Origin: SG8-41 sp964521405
Lineage (GTDB): Bacteria > Pseudomonadota > Gammaproteobacteria > Burkholderiales > SG8-41
Direction of reading: 5' to 3'
Length of the DNA stretch: 64,000 nucleotides
Assembly (NCBI GenBank): GCA_964521405.1
Contig: CAZFRR010000204.1
Coordinates: 9,550 to 73,549 of the forward strand
Part shown: positions 18,154-27,289 of the stretch, piece by piece
How the letters are laid out: each line of letters begins with the position of its first letter
How positions within the stretch are numbered: the stretch's first letter is position 1
Notes under the pieces: model-generated
Seen by the model: only the letters and a program-made list of their open reading frames with translations
The model's database searches: none
Told to the model about the DNA's origin: nothing
Translations under genes and position numbers: made by a program

Positions 18154-21100
18154 CTAGAGCTTCTGCAACTGCTCGGTGACCTTCTCGAGCGTGGCGACGA
18201 AGCGGGAGAGCCGCTCCTTTTCCTGCGCCACGATCAGCGGGGGCGCGCGCTCGACGAAGCCCGGGTTGCCGAGCTTGCCCTGCGCCTTGGCGATCTCGCT
18301 TTCCAGGCGCAGGCGCTCCTTGTGCAGCCGCTCGCGCTCGGCGGACATGTTGATCTCGATCTTCAACATCAGGCGGTACTCATCGACGATGGACACCGGC
18401 GCGCCCGCCGCCGGCAGCGCACCCTCGACGATCACCACCTCGGTCAGCCGTGCCAGCGCGGTGAGGTAGGGCACGAACGGCGTGAGGCGCGCCGGGTCGC
18501 CCTGGATCAGCAGCGGCAGCTTCTGGGAGGGGGGAACGTTCATCTCGGAGCGCAGCGTCCGGCAGGCGGTGGTTAGATCCTTCAAGAGCGCGATGTCCCG
18601 TTCCGCGCGCTCGTCGATTTTCTCCGGCTGCGGCTCGGGGTAGGGCGCCAGCATGATGGAGGCGCCCTTTTTCCCCGCGAGCGGCGCCACCTGCTGCCAC
18701 AGCTCCTCGGTGATGAACGGGATCACCGGGTGCGCGAGCCGCAGCATCGATTCCAGCACGCGCGTCAGCGTGCGGCGGGTTCCCCGCTGGCGCGCTTCGT
18801 TGCCGTCCGCGAGCTGCACCTTCGCCAGCTCCACGTACCAGTCGCAGTACTCGTCCCACACCAGCTCGTAGATGGCGCGCGAAAGATTGTCGAAACGGTA
18901 GTCGCTGAACGCCTGGCGGGCCTCGGCCTCGGCGCGCTGCAGCCGGGAGACGATCCAGCGGTCGATGACCGACAGCTCGACCGGCAGCGTCTCGTCGACG
19001 CCGGTGTCGCGGCCCGCGCAGTTCATCAGCACGTAGCGCGCGGCGTTCCACAGCTTGTTGCAGAAGTTGCGGTAGCCGTCGCAGCGCGAGAGGTCGAACT
19101 TGATGTCGCGCCCGTGCGAGGCGAGGCTCGCAAAGGTGAAGCGCACCGCGTCGGTGCCGAAGGCGGGGATGCCGCCGGGAAACTGGCGGCGGGTGGCCGC
19201 GGTGATGGCCTCCGCCTGCTTCGGGTTCATCAGGTTGGCGGTGCGTTTCTCGACGAGCGCATCGAGCCCGATGCCGTCGATGAGATCCAGGGGGTCGAGG
19301 ATGTTGCCCTTCGACTTCGACATCTTCTGTCCCTCGGCATCCCTCACGAGACCGGTGACGTAGACCTCGTGAAACGGCACTTTCCCGGTGAAAGGCAGCG
19401 TCATCATCACCATGCGCGCCACCCAGAAGAAGATGATGTCGAAGCCCGTGACCAGCACGCTGGAGGGCAGGTAGAGGCGCAACGCCGGGTTGTCCGCGGG
19501 CCAGCCGAGCGTCGAGAACGGCCACAGGGCGGAGGAGAACCAGGTATCGAGCACGTCCTCGTCCTGCCGCAATTCCGACGGGGTCACTTTCAAGCCCGCC
19601 TTCAGGTTGTCGAGCAGCCTCTGGTTGTACTTGGCCCGCGCCTCTTCCTTGCTGCGGCCGACGTAGGCGTTGCCCTCGCTGTCGTACCAGGCCGGGATGC
19701 GGTGGCCCCACCACAGCTGGCGCGAGATGCACCAGTCCTGGATGTGGGTGAGCCACTGGTTGTAGGTAGCGGTCCAGTTTTCGGGGACGAACCGGATCTC
19801 CCCGCGCGCGACCGCGTCCAGCCCGGCCTGCGCCAGGGTCTCCATCTTCACGAACCACTGGTCGGTCAGCATCGGCTCGACGACGGCGCCGGTGCGCCCG
19901 CAGCGCGGCACCATCAGCCGGTGCGGCTTCGCTTCGACGATGAGGCCCTGGTCCTGCAGGTCCGCCAGCACCTTCTCGCGAGCGGCGTAGCGGTCCAGCC
20001 CGCGGTATGCGGCGGGCGCATTGTCGTTCACGGCGGCAGCCAGCGTGAAGATGTTGATCGGCTCGAGCTTGTGCCGCAGCCCGACCTGGTAATCGTTGAA
20101 ATCGTGCGCCGGCGTGATCTTCACGCACCCGGTGCCGAATTGCGGATCCACGTAATCGTCGGCGATGATCGGGATCCTGCGCCCGGTCAGCGGCAGCAGC
20201 ACCCGCTGGCCGACCCATTGCCGGTAGCGGGGGTCATCGGGGTGCACGGCGACGGCGACGTCGCCCAGCAGGGTCTCGGGCCGCGTGGTGGCGACGATCA
20301 GAAAATCGGCGCCGGACTCCAGCGCGTAGCGGATGTGCCACAGCTGCCCGGATTCCTCCTCGGACTCGACTTCCAGGTCGGAGACCGCGCTTTTCAGCAC
20401 CGGGTCCCAGTTGACCAGCCGCTTGCCGCGGTAGATGAGGCCGTTGTCGTGGAGGCGGACGAACACTTCCGTCACCACCCGCGACAGCCCCTCGTCCATG
20501 GTGAAACGCTCGCGCCCCCAGTCGCACGAGGCCCCCAGCCGCCGCAACTGGCGCGTGATGGTCGAGCCGGAGGCTTCCTTCCATTTCCAGACGCGCGCGA
20601 CGAATGCGTCGCGGCCCAGGGCCTGACGCGAGCTTCCCTCTTGCTCGAGCTGGCGCTCGACCACGATCTGGGTGGCAATGCCGGCGTGATCGGTGCCGGG
20701 CTGCCACAGCGTGTTGAACCCGCGCATGCGGTGGTAGCGCGCCAACGCGTCCATCAGCGTGTGCTGGAACGCGTGGCCCATGTGGAGCGTGCCCGTGACG
20801 TTGGGCGGCGGCAGCAGGATTGAATGGCGGTTGGGGTTGGATTCGTCGAGGCCGGCCTGGAAATAGCCGTTTCTCTCCCAGGCGGCGTACCACCGGCCTT
20901 CGATCCCCGCCGGCTCGTAGCTCTTGGCAAGCGCCATGTCTGAAGAAGTCGAACCGGAAAAGCCGGGCATTATACTGGAGCCCGCCACGGTTGCTTCCCG
21001 CATCGCGGCGTTGGCTTCCACCGCGACCCGCAGGTTCTTGATCTGGCTGCGCAGCGTTTCCTCGATCGACGAGCGCACCATCTGGTTGATGTCTGCTTTC

Positions 21101-21489
21101 ATGTCCTGGCTGATGCGGGAGAGCGCGGCGTCGAGCGCGCCGCCGATATCCGGCATGAAGCGCTCCTGAACCACCCGCTCGATGTGCTGGTCGAGGTCGC
21201 GCTTCAACTTCTGATAGACGCTGTGCTCGAGGTTCTGCACCTGGACGCGCGAGACCACCTCGCCGGAAGCGGGCGCCCCCAGGACGGCGGGCAGGTGCTC
21301 GGCGGGGATGACCTCGGTCAGCGTGGGGATGTCATCGTCCGCTCCGGCCGGCGCCGCGGACTCGGTGAGCACCGGGATGTCGAGCGCCGAGGGCGCGGGC
21401 TTGGCCGCGCCGCGGTGCCGCGAGAGCAGCGCATCGGCGCGCTTCAGGAGATCGTCGCCGTCGTCGCGTGGGAACGGTTGCTCTGCCAT
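18154..21489 (-). CDS. valS: Valyl-tRNA synthetase with an in-frame N-terminal extension
   Basis: The ValS part (about 927 residues, normal length) begins at an internal ATG at 20937 (MALAKSYEPAGIEGRWY) and has the HIGH-type PPPNVTGTLHMGHA and the KMSKSKGN signatures, the tRNA-binding domain and a C-terminal coiled coil. Upstream, without any stop codon, the frame continues for 184 residues of protein-like sequence starting at the ATG at 21489. ValS charges tRNA-Val. Either a neighbouring small gene has been fused, or its stop has been lost and ValS starts internally; no ribosome binding site is clear at 20937, while a perfect TATAAT lies at 20974-20969. Confidence 0.9.
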   Translation of the reverse strand: MAEQPFPRDDGDDLLKRADALLSRHRGAAKPAPSALDIPVLTESAAPAGADDDIPTLTEVIPAEHLPAVLGAPASGEVVSRVQVQNLEHSVYQKLKRDLDQHIERVVQERFMPDIGGALDAALSRISQDMKADINQMVRSSIEETLRSQIKNLRVAVEANAAMREATVAGSSIMPGFSGSTSSDMALAKSYEPAGIEGRWYAAWERNGYFQAGLDESNPNRHSILLPPPNVTGTLHMGHAFQHTLMDALARYHRMRGFNTLWQPGTDHAGIATQIVVERQLEQEGSSRQALGRDAFVARVWKWKEASGSTITRQLRRLGASCDWGRERFTMDEGLSRVVTEVFVRLHDNGLIYRGKRLVNWDPVLKSAVSDLEVESEEESGQLWHIRYALESGADFLIVATTRPETLLGDVAVAVHPDDPRYRQWVGQRVLLPLTGRRIPIIADDYVDPQFGTGCVKITPAHDFNDYQVGLRHKLEPINIFTLAAAVNDNAPAAYRGLDRYAAREKVLADLQDQGLIVEAKPHRLMVPRCGRTGAVVEPMLTDQWFVKMETLAQAGLDAVARGEIRFVPENWTATYNQWLTHIQDWCISRQLWWGHRIPAWYDSEGNAYVGRSKEEARAKYNQRLLDNLKAGLKVTPSELRQDEDVLDTWFSSALWPFSTLGWPADNPALRLYLPSSVLVTGFDIIFFWVARMVMMTLPFTGKVPFHEVYVTGLVRDAEGQKMSKSKGNILDPLDLIDGIGLDALVEKRTANLMNPKQAEAITAATRRQFPGGIPAFGTDAVRFTFASLASHGRDIKFDLSRCDGYRNFCNKLWNAARYVLMNCAGRDTGVDETLPVELSVIDRWIVSRLQRAEAEARQAFSDYRFDNLSRAIYELVWDEYCDWYVELAKVQLADGNEARQRGTRRTLTRVLESMLRLAHPVIPFITEELWQQVAPLAGKKGASIMLAPYPEPQPEKIDERAERDIALLKDLTTACRTLRSEMNVPPSQKLPLLIQGDPARLTPFVPYLTALARLTEVVIVEGALPAAGAPVSIVDEYRLMLKIEINMSAERERLHKERLRLESEIAKAQGKLGNPGFVERAPPLIVAQEKERLSRFVATLEKVTEQLQKL
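20938..21489 (-). other. Unknown acidic/helical domain fused in frame before ValS
   Basis: This segment encodes an Asp-rich start (FPRDDGDDLLKRADALL), two copies of an IPxLTE-like motif (DIPVLTE, DIPTLTE) and a helix-rich body (LEHSVYQKLKRDLDQHIE, then SRISQDMKADINQMV). It looks like an independent small protein placed before valS. No stop separates it from valS here. Sequencing error or assembly error cannot be excluded, but the frame is consistent throughout. Confidence 0.6.
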
Positions 21490-21501
21490 CAGGCCGGCTT
21501 C

Positions 21502-21590
21502 GGAGTGTTGAGTGTTGAGTGTTGAGTGTTGAATTGTTTCATGCGTGTTGGCCCGATAACTCAACACTCAAAATTCAAAACTAAGCACTG
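21502..21590. repeat. Heptamer hairpin array H3
   Basis: The left arm is four exact copies of GAGTGTT (21503-21530) and then GAATTG. The right arm is ACTCAAC, ACTCAAA, ATTCAAA, ACTAAGC (21559-21586). The arms are complementary. The right arm runs into the last codons and stop of holC. Confidence 0.85.
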
Positions 21591-22009
21591 GATTTACTGA
21601 GGTCGTGCGTGCGGATCTCGTAGCCCTGGCCGCGGTAGAAACGGAAGCGTTCGCGGGCGGCGGCGCGATCGGCATCATCAAAGCTGACGATCTCGATCAG
21701 GCGCTGGAAGCGGCCGAAGAAGGGCGGCCACTGCGGGCGCAGGTTGATCAGCACCTCGTCGTGCAGCAGCTTCTCGCCCTGGAAATCGACGATGACCGGC
21801 GTCTCCCCGGCCAGCGGATCGTCGGGGGCGCAATGCGGCACAAACCCGATCGGAGGGGTCGTCCACAGCAGCCGGTCGAAACGCTGCGCGGTGTCGGGGT
21901 CGGGGCAGAAGACGGTGACCTTGAGCCCATGCGCAACCGCCTTGGCCGAGAGCTGGGCTGCGATGCGCAGCCGGTCCTCGACGTGGGTGTAGAAATCTAT
22001 TTGCGTCAT
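21581..22009 (-). CDS. holC: DNA polymerase III subunit chi
   Basis: 142 residues, the usual length for HolC, with the start MTQIDFYTHVEDRL and the conserved interior RFDRLLWTTPPIGFVPH (SFLPH-like). Chi links the clamp loader (with psi) to single-stranded DNA-binding protein. It lies downstream of pepA and upstream of valS, the common proteobacterial pepA-holC-valS order. Its last residues (SKSSA) are encoded in the edge of the heptamer array. Confidence 0.88.
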   Translation of the reverse strand: MTQIDFYTHVEDRLRIAAQLSAKAVAHGLKVTVFCPDPDTAQRFDRLLWTTPPIGFVPHCAPDDPLAGETPVIVDFQGEKLLHDEVLINLRPQWPPFFGRFQRLIEIVSFDDADRAAARERFRFYRGQGYEIRTHDLSKSSA

Positions 22010-22020
22010 GCTGCGGACTC

Positions 22021-22130
22021 CGCTCGCCGTTGCTCGTTACTCGTTTCTCGTGACGGGGTGTCCGGCGATTGCTTGCGGCAGCAAGGACGGGGAACGAGTA
22101 ACGAGCAACGAGTCACGAGTCACGAGTCAC
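22021..22130. repeat. Heptamer hairpin array H4
   Basis: Left arm: CGCTCGC, CGTTGCT, CGTTACT, CGTTTCT, CGTGACG (22021-22055). Right arm: AACGAGT, AACGAGC, AACGAGT, CACGAGT, CACGAGT (22093-22127). The arms are complementary over more than 30 bp. The loop carries its own small inverted repeat (TGTCC/GGAC). The TGA stop of pepA is at the inner edge of the right arm. Confidence 0.85.
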
Positions 22131-23617
22131 TTTCTCCTGGTGCGATTGACGAGGAATTGCACCAGGAGCGGCACGGGGCGGCCGGTCGCGCCTTTTTCCC
22201 TGCCGCTTTTCCAGGCGGTGCCCGCGATGTCGAGGTGCGCCCATTTGAACTTCTTAGTGAAGCGGGCCAGGAAGCACGCCGCTGTCACCGCGCCGGCGGG
22301 ACGACCGCCGATGTTGGCGAAATCGGCGAAGTTGCTCTTCAATTGCTCCTGGTAGTCATCCCACAGGGGCATGTGCCAGACGCGGTCATACGCGGCATCG
22401 CCCGCGGCGGCGACCTCGCGCGCGAGCGGGTCGTCGTTGGCGAAGAGCCCGCTTGCGACGTGGCCGAGGGCGATCACGCAGGCGCCGGTCAACGTCGCAA
22501 TGTCGATGACCGCGGCGGGCTGGTAACGCTCGACGTAAGTCAGCGCATCGCACAGGATCAACCGGCCCTCGGCATCGGTGTTGAGGATTTCCACGGTCTG
22601 GCCCGAGAGGCTCTTGACGATATCGCCCGGCCGGGTCGCGCGGCCGCCCGGCATGTTCTCGGTGGTCGGGATGACGCCCACCACGTTGAGCGGCAGCTTC
22701 ATCTCTCCCACCGCCTTCATCGTGCCGAGCACGGCTCCCGCGCCGCACATGTCGAATTTCATCTCGTCCATCTCGGCCGCCGGCTTCAACGAGATGCCGC
22801 CGGTGTCGAAAGTGATGCCTTTGCCGACGATCACAACCGGCTTCCTCGATTGCGGGCCGCCGCGGTGCTCGAGCGTGATGAACATCGGCGGCTCGGCGCT
22901 GCCCTGGGCGACCGACAGCAGCGTGTGCATGCCCAGCTTCTCCATGTCCGGGCGCTCGAGCACCGTCACCTTCATGCGGTAGCGCTTTGCCAGCGCGCGT
23001 GCTTCGCTGGCGAGATAGGACGGCGTGCAGACATTGGGCGGCAGGTTGCCGAGGTCCCTGGCAAGGCTCACTCCGTGCGCGACGGCGAGCCCGTGCTCGA
23101 GCCCGGCCGCGGCGCGCTTGGCGGCCGCGCGATCGACCATGAGGTTCAACCGGTGCAGCGCCGGCTCCGGGGCGTCGCTCTTGCTTTTCATCCGGGTGAA
23201 CCGGTAGCTGCATTCGCGCGCCACCGTTACCGCATGCGCGACCTTCCATGCGGCGTCGCGCCGGCCGACGGCGAGATCAAGCAGGTGCAGCGTGGCTTCC
23301 TGCGCGCCGGTCGTGGCGAGCGCGCGGACGGCCGCGGCGACCGCTTCACGGTACTGCTTCTCGCGGAATTCGGGCGCGCGCCCGAGCCCCACCAGCATCA
23401 CGCGTTCGGCGGCGATGCCGGGTACGTTGCGCAGCAGCAGCGTCGTGCCGGCCTTGCCCGTCATGTCGCCGCGGCGCACGACGCCGGCGAGGTGTCCCTT
23501 CGCCGCGCGGTCGAGGTTAGCGGCGGCGGTGGAAAGCCGGCCTGGCTCGAACACGCCCGCGACCACGCAATCATTGCGACCCGCCTGCGGCGCGCCGCTA
23601 TTTATGCTAAATTCCAC
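22127..23617 (-). CDS. pepA: Leucyl aminopeptidase (cytosol aminopeptidase, M17)
   Basis: 496 residues, as usual for PepA. The M17 metal-site motifs are present: KGITFDTGGISLKP and NTDAEGRLILCDAL, with the active lysine and arginine in them. The start is GTG at 23617 (MEFSINSG). PepA releases N-terminal residues from peptides and in some bacteria also binds DNA. It is divergent from lptF, a common pairing. Confidence 0.95.
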   Translation of the reverse strand: MEFSINSGAPQAGRNDCVVAGVFEPGRLSTAAANLDRAAKGHLAGVVRRGDMTGKAGTTLLLRNVPGIAAERVMLVGLGRAPEFREKQYREAVAAAVRALATTGAQEATLHLLDLAVGRRDAAWKVAHAVTVARECSYRFTRMKSKSDAPEPALHRLNLMVDRAAAKRAAAGLEHGLAVAHGVSLARDLGNLPPNVCTPSYLASEARALAKRYRMKVTVLERPDMEKLGMHTLLSVAQGSAEPPMFITLEHRGGPQSRKPVVIVGKGITFDTGGISLKPAAEMDEMKFDMCGAGAVLGTMKAVGEMKLPLNVVGVIPTTENMPGGRATRPGDIVKSLSGQTVEILNTDAEGRLILCDALTYVERYQPAAVIDIATLTGACVIALGHVASGLFANDDPLAREVAAAGDAAYDRVWHMPLWDDYQEQLKSNFADFANIGGRPAGAVTAACFLARFTKKFKWAHLDIAGTAWKSGREKGATGRPVPLLVQFLVNRTRRK

Positions 23618-23706
23618 TCTGGGCTCCCTGTCGTGTTAGATCTCTGATTATTTACGTATTCTTGGCGAAAAGTCAAAGTGGATTCTCACTCTAGACTCGA
23701 CGCAGG

Positions 23707-24789
23707 ATGATCTTCCGCAACGCACTGTTGCGCGAGCTGGCGGCCGTGGCGGTCGCGACGTTTTTCGTGCTGCTCGGCATCGTGATCACCATGCTGCTGG
23801 TGCGGCTGCTCGGCCAGGCGGCGAGCGGCGCCATCACGACCGCCGGCGTTGCGGCGCTGATGGGTTTTGCCACCCTCAACTACCTGCCGGTGCTGTTCTC
23901 GCTCACGCTGTTCATCTCAGTGCTGATGACGCTAACGCGCAGTTACCGCGACTCCGAAATGGTGGTGTGGTTCTCGTGCGGGGTGAGCATCACCGACTGG
24001 ATACGGCCGGTGCTGGCCTTCGCCGCCCCGGTCGTGCTGATCATCGCCATCCTGTCGCTGGTGCTCTCGCCATGGGCCGTGACCAACAGCGAGGAGTTGC
24101 GGCGCCAGATGGACAGCCGCGATGATGTCTCGGCGGTCTCGCCCGGCGTATTTCGCGAATCGCGCCAGGCCCAGCGCGTGTATTTCGTGGAGGAGGTCTC
24201 CGGGGCCGTAAACCTGGTCGCCAACGTGTTCGTGAGTTCCGTGCAGCACGGAAGACAAGGCGTCATGGTCGCGGCGCGCGGTTTCCAGGAGACCGCGGAG
24301 AACGGGGACCGCTTTCTGGTGCTGCAGAACGGGCGGCGCTACGAGGGCGAGCCGGGCTCCGCGGAATACAAGATCTACGAGTTCCAGCGCTACGCGATGC
24401 GCGTCGAGTCATTCGACGGGCAGGCGCAGCGCGCCCCCACCACCAAGTCGATGGGCACGCTCGACCTGCTGCGCAATCCGAGCCCGCCCAATCTGGCCGA
24501 GCTCTCCTGGCGCATCGGGTTGCCGGCCAGCGCGCTGATACTCACGCTGCTGGCGATCCCGCTATCGTTCGTCAATCCGCGGGCGGGGCGTTCCATGAAC
24601 CTGGTGCTGGCGCTGCTCATCTACATGGCCTACAGCAACCTGCTGTCGATGACCCAGGCTGCCATCGCGCAATCCCGGATCCCGCTCACGGTGGGCGTGC
24701 TGGGCGTGCATGCCGTGATGGTGGCGATCCTCGCCGCGCTCTTCTACCGGCGCCTCATGGTGTTCTCGTTGTTCCGTCTCTTCCGGTGA
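23707..24789 (+). CDS. lptF: LPS export ABC transporter permease LptF
   Basis: 360 residues with three membrane segments at each end and a periplasmic beta-jellyroll domain in the middle (about 110-260). The start MIFRNALLRELAAVAVATF matches the family. LptF pairs with LptG in the inner-membrane LptB2FG complex that extracts LPS and feeds the Lpt bridge. The gene is 7 nt before lptG. Confidence 0.94.
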   Translation: MIFRNALLRELAAVAVATFFVLLGIVITMLLVRLLGQAASGAITTAGVAALMGFATLNYLPVLFSLTLFISVLMTLTRSYRDSEMVVWFSCGVSITDWIRPVLAFAAPVVLIIAILSLVLSPWAVTNSEELRRQMDSRDDVSAVSPGVFRESRQAQRVYFVEEVSGAVNLVANVFVSSVQHGRQGVMVAARGFQETAENGDRFLVLQNGRRYEGEPGSAEYKIYEFQRYAMRVESFDGQAQRAPTTKSMGTLDLLRNPSPPNLAELSWRIGLPASALILTLLAIPLSFVNPRAGRSMNLVLALLIYMAYSNLLSMTQAAIAQSRIPLTVGVLGVHAVMVAILAALFYRRLMVFSLFRLFR

Positions 24790-24796
24790 GGCCGCG

Positions 24797-25870
24797 GTGA
24801 GAACCCTGCGACGCTACCTCGCGATGGAGATCATGGCGGCAACGGCGCTGGTTTTCGCCGCCCTGGTGTTGCTGTTCGCGTTTTTCGACCTGGTCGAGCA
24901 GATCAAGGACCTGGGGCGCGGCGCCTACACCCTGCGCCGCATCCTGATCTACGTGCTGTTGTCCATGCCGGATCACGTCTACGCCTTGTTCCCGGTGGCC
25001 GCGCTGATCGGGACGTTGTTCGCGCTCGCGCAACTGGTGGCGGGTTCGGAGTACACCGTGATGCGGACTTCCGGCGTGTCCACCGCGTCCTTCGTGGCGA
25101 CGCTCGCCACGATCGGCTGCTTTTTCGCGGCGCTGACCTTGGTGATCGGCGAGCTAGTCGCGCCGCCCGCGGAGCAGCTCGCGCAGCGCTTGCGTTCCCA
25201 GGCCATCACCGGGCTGGTGGCGCAGGAATTCCGCTCCGGCCTGTGGGTGAAGGACGACAAGAGCTTCATCAACGTGGTTGAGGTGCTGCCGGATTCCACG
25301 CTGCGGGGCGTCCGGATCTACGAGTTCGACGGCGAGTCCCGCCTGCTATCCATCAGCTACGCCCAGCGCGGCGCCTACCAGAGCGACCGGCAGTGGCTGC
25401 TGCTGGATGTCGCTCAGACCCGCTTCGAGGGCATGCAGTCATCGGCGCACCAGATCGCGGAACTGAGATGGCGATCGGTGCTCGAGCCGGATCTCATCAA
25501 CGTGCTGCTGGTCAAGCCCGAGCAGATGTCGGCGTGGAACCTCTATGCCTACACCCAGCACTTGAAGGACAACCGCCAGAAGGCGCTGCGCTACGAGATC
25601 GCGCTGTGGACCAAACTCACCTATCCGCTGGCGGTGGTGGTGATGATGGTGCTGGCGCTGCCGTTCGCTTACTTCCAGGGCCGGCAGGCGGGCGTGGGCG
25701 CCAAGATCTTCGCCGGCGTCATGCTCGGGATCACTTTCCACTTCTTGAACCGCTTGTTCTCCCACCTGGGGCTGTTGAACGACTGGCCGCCCGTCATGAG
25801 CGCGCTCATGCCCACGGTGACTTTCCTCGCTTTCGCGCTGGGGATGATGTGGTGGCAGGAGCGAAGATAG
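24797..25870 (+). CDS. lptG: LPS export ABC transporter permease LptG
   Basis: 357 residues from a GTG start, with the same layout as LptF: N-terminal helices (LRRYLAMEIMAATALVF), a periplasmic domain and C-terminal helices ending in GMMWWQERR. It is the partner of LptF. The TAG stop touches the first heptamer of the following array. Confidence 0.94.
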   Translation: MRTLRRYLAMEIMAATALVFAALVLLFAFFDLVEQIKDLGRGAYTLRRILIYVLLSMPDHVYALFPVAALIGTLFALAQLVAGSEYTVMRTSGVSTASFVATLATIGCFFAALTLVIGELVAPPAEQLAQRLRSQAITGLVAQEFRSGLWVKDDKSFINVVEVLPDSTLRGVRIYEFDGESRLLSISYAQRGAYQSDRQWLLLDVAQTRFEGMQSSAHQIAELRWRSVLEPDLINVLLVKPEQMSAWNLYAYTQHLKDNRQKALRYEIALWTKLTYPLAVVVMMVLALPFAYFQGRQAGVGAKIFAGVMLGITFHFLNRLFSHLGLLNDWPPVMSALMPTVTFLAFALGMMWWQERR

Positions 25871-25952
25871 TTCCGGGTTCCGGGTTCAAGGTTCCGGGTT
25901 AGACCTGCGATTCGAAACTTGGAACTCGAAACACGGAACACGGAACCGCGGG
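25870..25952. repeat. Heptamer hairpin array H5
   Basis: Left arm: GTTCCGG, GTTCCGG, GTTCAAG, GTTCCGG (25870-25897). Right arm: TTCGAAA, CTTGGAA, CTCGAAA, CACGGAA, CACGGAA, CCGCGGG (25911-25952). They are complementary. The array lies between convergent genes (lptG and the RDD gene), so it may terminate both. Confidence 0.85.
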
Positions 25953-25960
25953 AGCGCGGA

Positions 25961-26386
25961 TCAGCAGTTCACGATCCGCGTCCCGGCGAGGCGGTCGTGC
26001 AGAAACAGTCCCTCGCGATCCACCAGCGCCCATAGAAATCCGCCTCCCAGCAGGAGCGCGCCCGGAACGGCAAACACGAAGCGCATGGCGGCATGCCGCA
26101 GGGAGAGCGGGGCGCCCTCGCGCGTGACGAGCCGCAAGCGCCAGGTTTTCATTGCGAGCGTGCGCCCGTGCCGCCACTGCCAGATGAAGTAGGCGCCGGA
26201 GATTGCGACGAGATAGAGCTGGAGCAGCGGACGGCCTAGTCCACTGCCCAGCTCTTGCGTCAGTATCACGAAGGGAGCCGCACCCGCGAGCAGCATCGCG
26301 GTGAGCAGCAGCGCCTCGTAGGCGAGGGCCGGCACGCGTCGCCCAAGGCTGGCGGATGGCGCCCCGTTGTGATCGGGAGGGCGCAA
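25961..26386 (-). CDS. RDD-family membrane protein
   Basis: 141 residues with three hydrophobic segments and the RDD-type start RRVPALAYEALLLTAML, then VISGAYFIWQWRHGRTLAMK (cited in parts: FIWQWRHGRTLAMK), a conserved loop of the family. The function of RDD proteins is generally unknown; some take part in ion transport. It is the last gene of the sigma factor-DUF3619-DUF3106-RDD group. Confidence 0.82.
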   Translation of the reverse strand: MRPPDHNGAPSASLGRRVPALAYEALLLTAMLLAGAAPFVILTQELGSGLGRPLLQLYLVAISGAYFIWQWRHGRTLAMKTWRLRLVTREGAPLSLRHAAMRFVFAVPGALLLGGGFLWALVDREGLFLHDRLAGTRIVNC

Positions 26387-26399
26387 GACGCGCGCGAAC

Positions 26400-26924
26400 T
26401 TACTGGGGCGCGGTCGGACCCGCCGCCCCTGCGGTGGCAGTTCCCGTGGGCGGGGGTGTCGCTGCCGGCGACTCGGCGGACTGCGATTCGGGCGGCGCCG
26501 GCGGGTCCGACGGGGACAGTTCGGGATGGGCGGCGAGCGATCGCTGGTACTGCTGCCACTGGGCCGTGACTTCCCGGCGCTTGTCGGGCGGCAGCTTCTG
26601 CAGCTTCTGGTATTTCTCGCGGGCCGCCTTGCGTTCTTCCGTCGTGAGCTTGGCCCAGGCGGTCATGTTTGCCTGCAGGCGCTGCTGCTCCTGCGGCTTC
26701 ATCTTGGGGTAGCGCTCGGCCAGGGCAACCCACTTCTTGCGCCGCGTCGCGTCCATGCCATCCCACTCCGTCGCGAGCGGCGCGAGGACTTTCTGGTGCG
26801 CAGGCGCCAACTCAGACCAGGCGGGCCGGACCGGCTTCCTGACGTCCTTGTCCTTATTTTGCGCAGCGCCTGCCGGGAACGCGAGACATAGCCAGACGAT
26901 CAGCGCGACGAACGCTTGAGCCAT
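26400..26924 (-). CDS. DUF3106 family protein, exported
   Basis: 174 residues. A signal peptide (AFVALIVWLCLAFPAGAA) is followed by a charged helical region with a tryptophan-rich repeat pattern (PAWSELAPAHQKVLAPL, WDGMDATRRKKWVALAERY, and similar) and a Pro/Ala/Thr tail. DUF3106 proteins usually accompany an ECF sigma factor and DUF3619, as here. It overlaps the DUF3619 gene by 25 nt. Confidence 0.82.
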   Translation of the reverse strand: MAQAFVALIVWLCLAFPAGAAQNKDKDVRKPVRPAWSELAPAHQKVLAPLATEWDGMDATRRKKWVALAERYPKMKPQEQQRLQANMTAWAKLTTEERKAAREKYQKLQKLPPDKRREVTAQWQQYQRSLAAHPELSPSDPPAPPESQSAESPAATPPPTGTATAGAAGPTAPQ

Positions 26925-27289
26925 GAATCAAAGCCCTTGTCGAGGTAGGCGTTGAGCGGCAGTTCGTCAGTGAGCAGCCCGGCATCAATCTCGGCGAACT
27001 CGTTCGTCGCGCCGTTGCTCTGCCAGTAGGCGATACCCACCAGTGCTGCCACGAGCGCCGAGATGGCGATGAGTTGACGGGTGTTGGCGTAGCGCCCGTC
27101 GGAGAGACGTCCCACGGTCTGCCCGGCCCAAGCGAGACCGGTTACCGTCGCGGGCTGCTCGCGGTAGTGCGACAAGGCGGCCCTGCGCGCGGCGAGCAAG
27201 CGCTCGCGCGTGCCGGGCTCGAGTTGGTCCACACCATAATTAAGATGCTGGACGATTCTGCCCGCCAGTTCGTGTTCCGGCCGGTTCAT
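26900..27289 (-). CDS. DUF3619 family protein, likely anti-sigma-like membrane protein
   Basis: 129 residues from the ATG at 27289 (MNRPEHELAGRIVQHL), which overlaps the sigma factor stop as ATGA. It has a cytoplasmic helical N-terminus, a single membrane segment (LIAISALVAALVGIAYW) and a short periplasmic tail. The coupling to a sigma factor and the single-pass layout suggest it controls that sigma factor, but this is inferred. Confidence 0.82.
   Translation of the reverse strand: MNRPEHELAGRIVQHLNYGVDQLEPGTRERLLAARRAALSHYREQPATVTGLAWAGQTVGRLSDGRYANTRQLIAISALVAALVGIAYWQSNGATNEFAEIDAGLLTDELPLNAYLDKGFDSWLKRSSR

Noticed and set aside
18730..20823. Very long frames opposite valS (and similar ones opposite nrdA, leuA, obg, pilS)
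   Set aside because: They mirror codon structure of confident genes on the other strand in GC-rich DNA and have Arg/Ala/His-rich composition typical of shadows.
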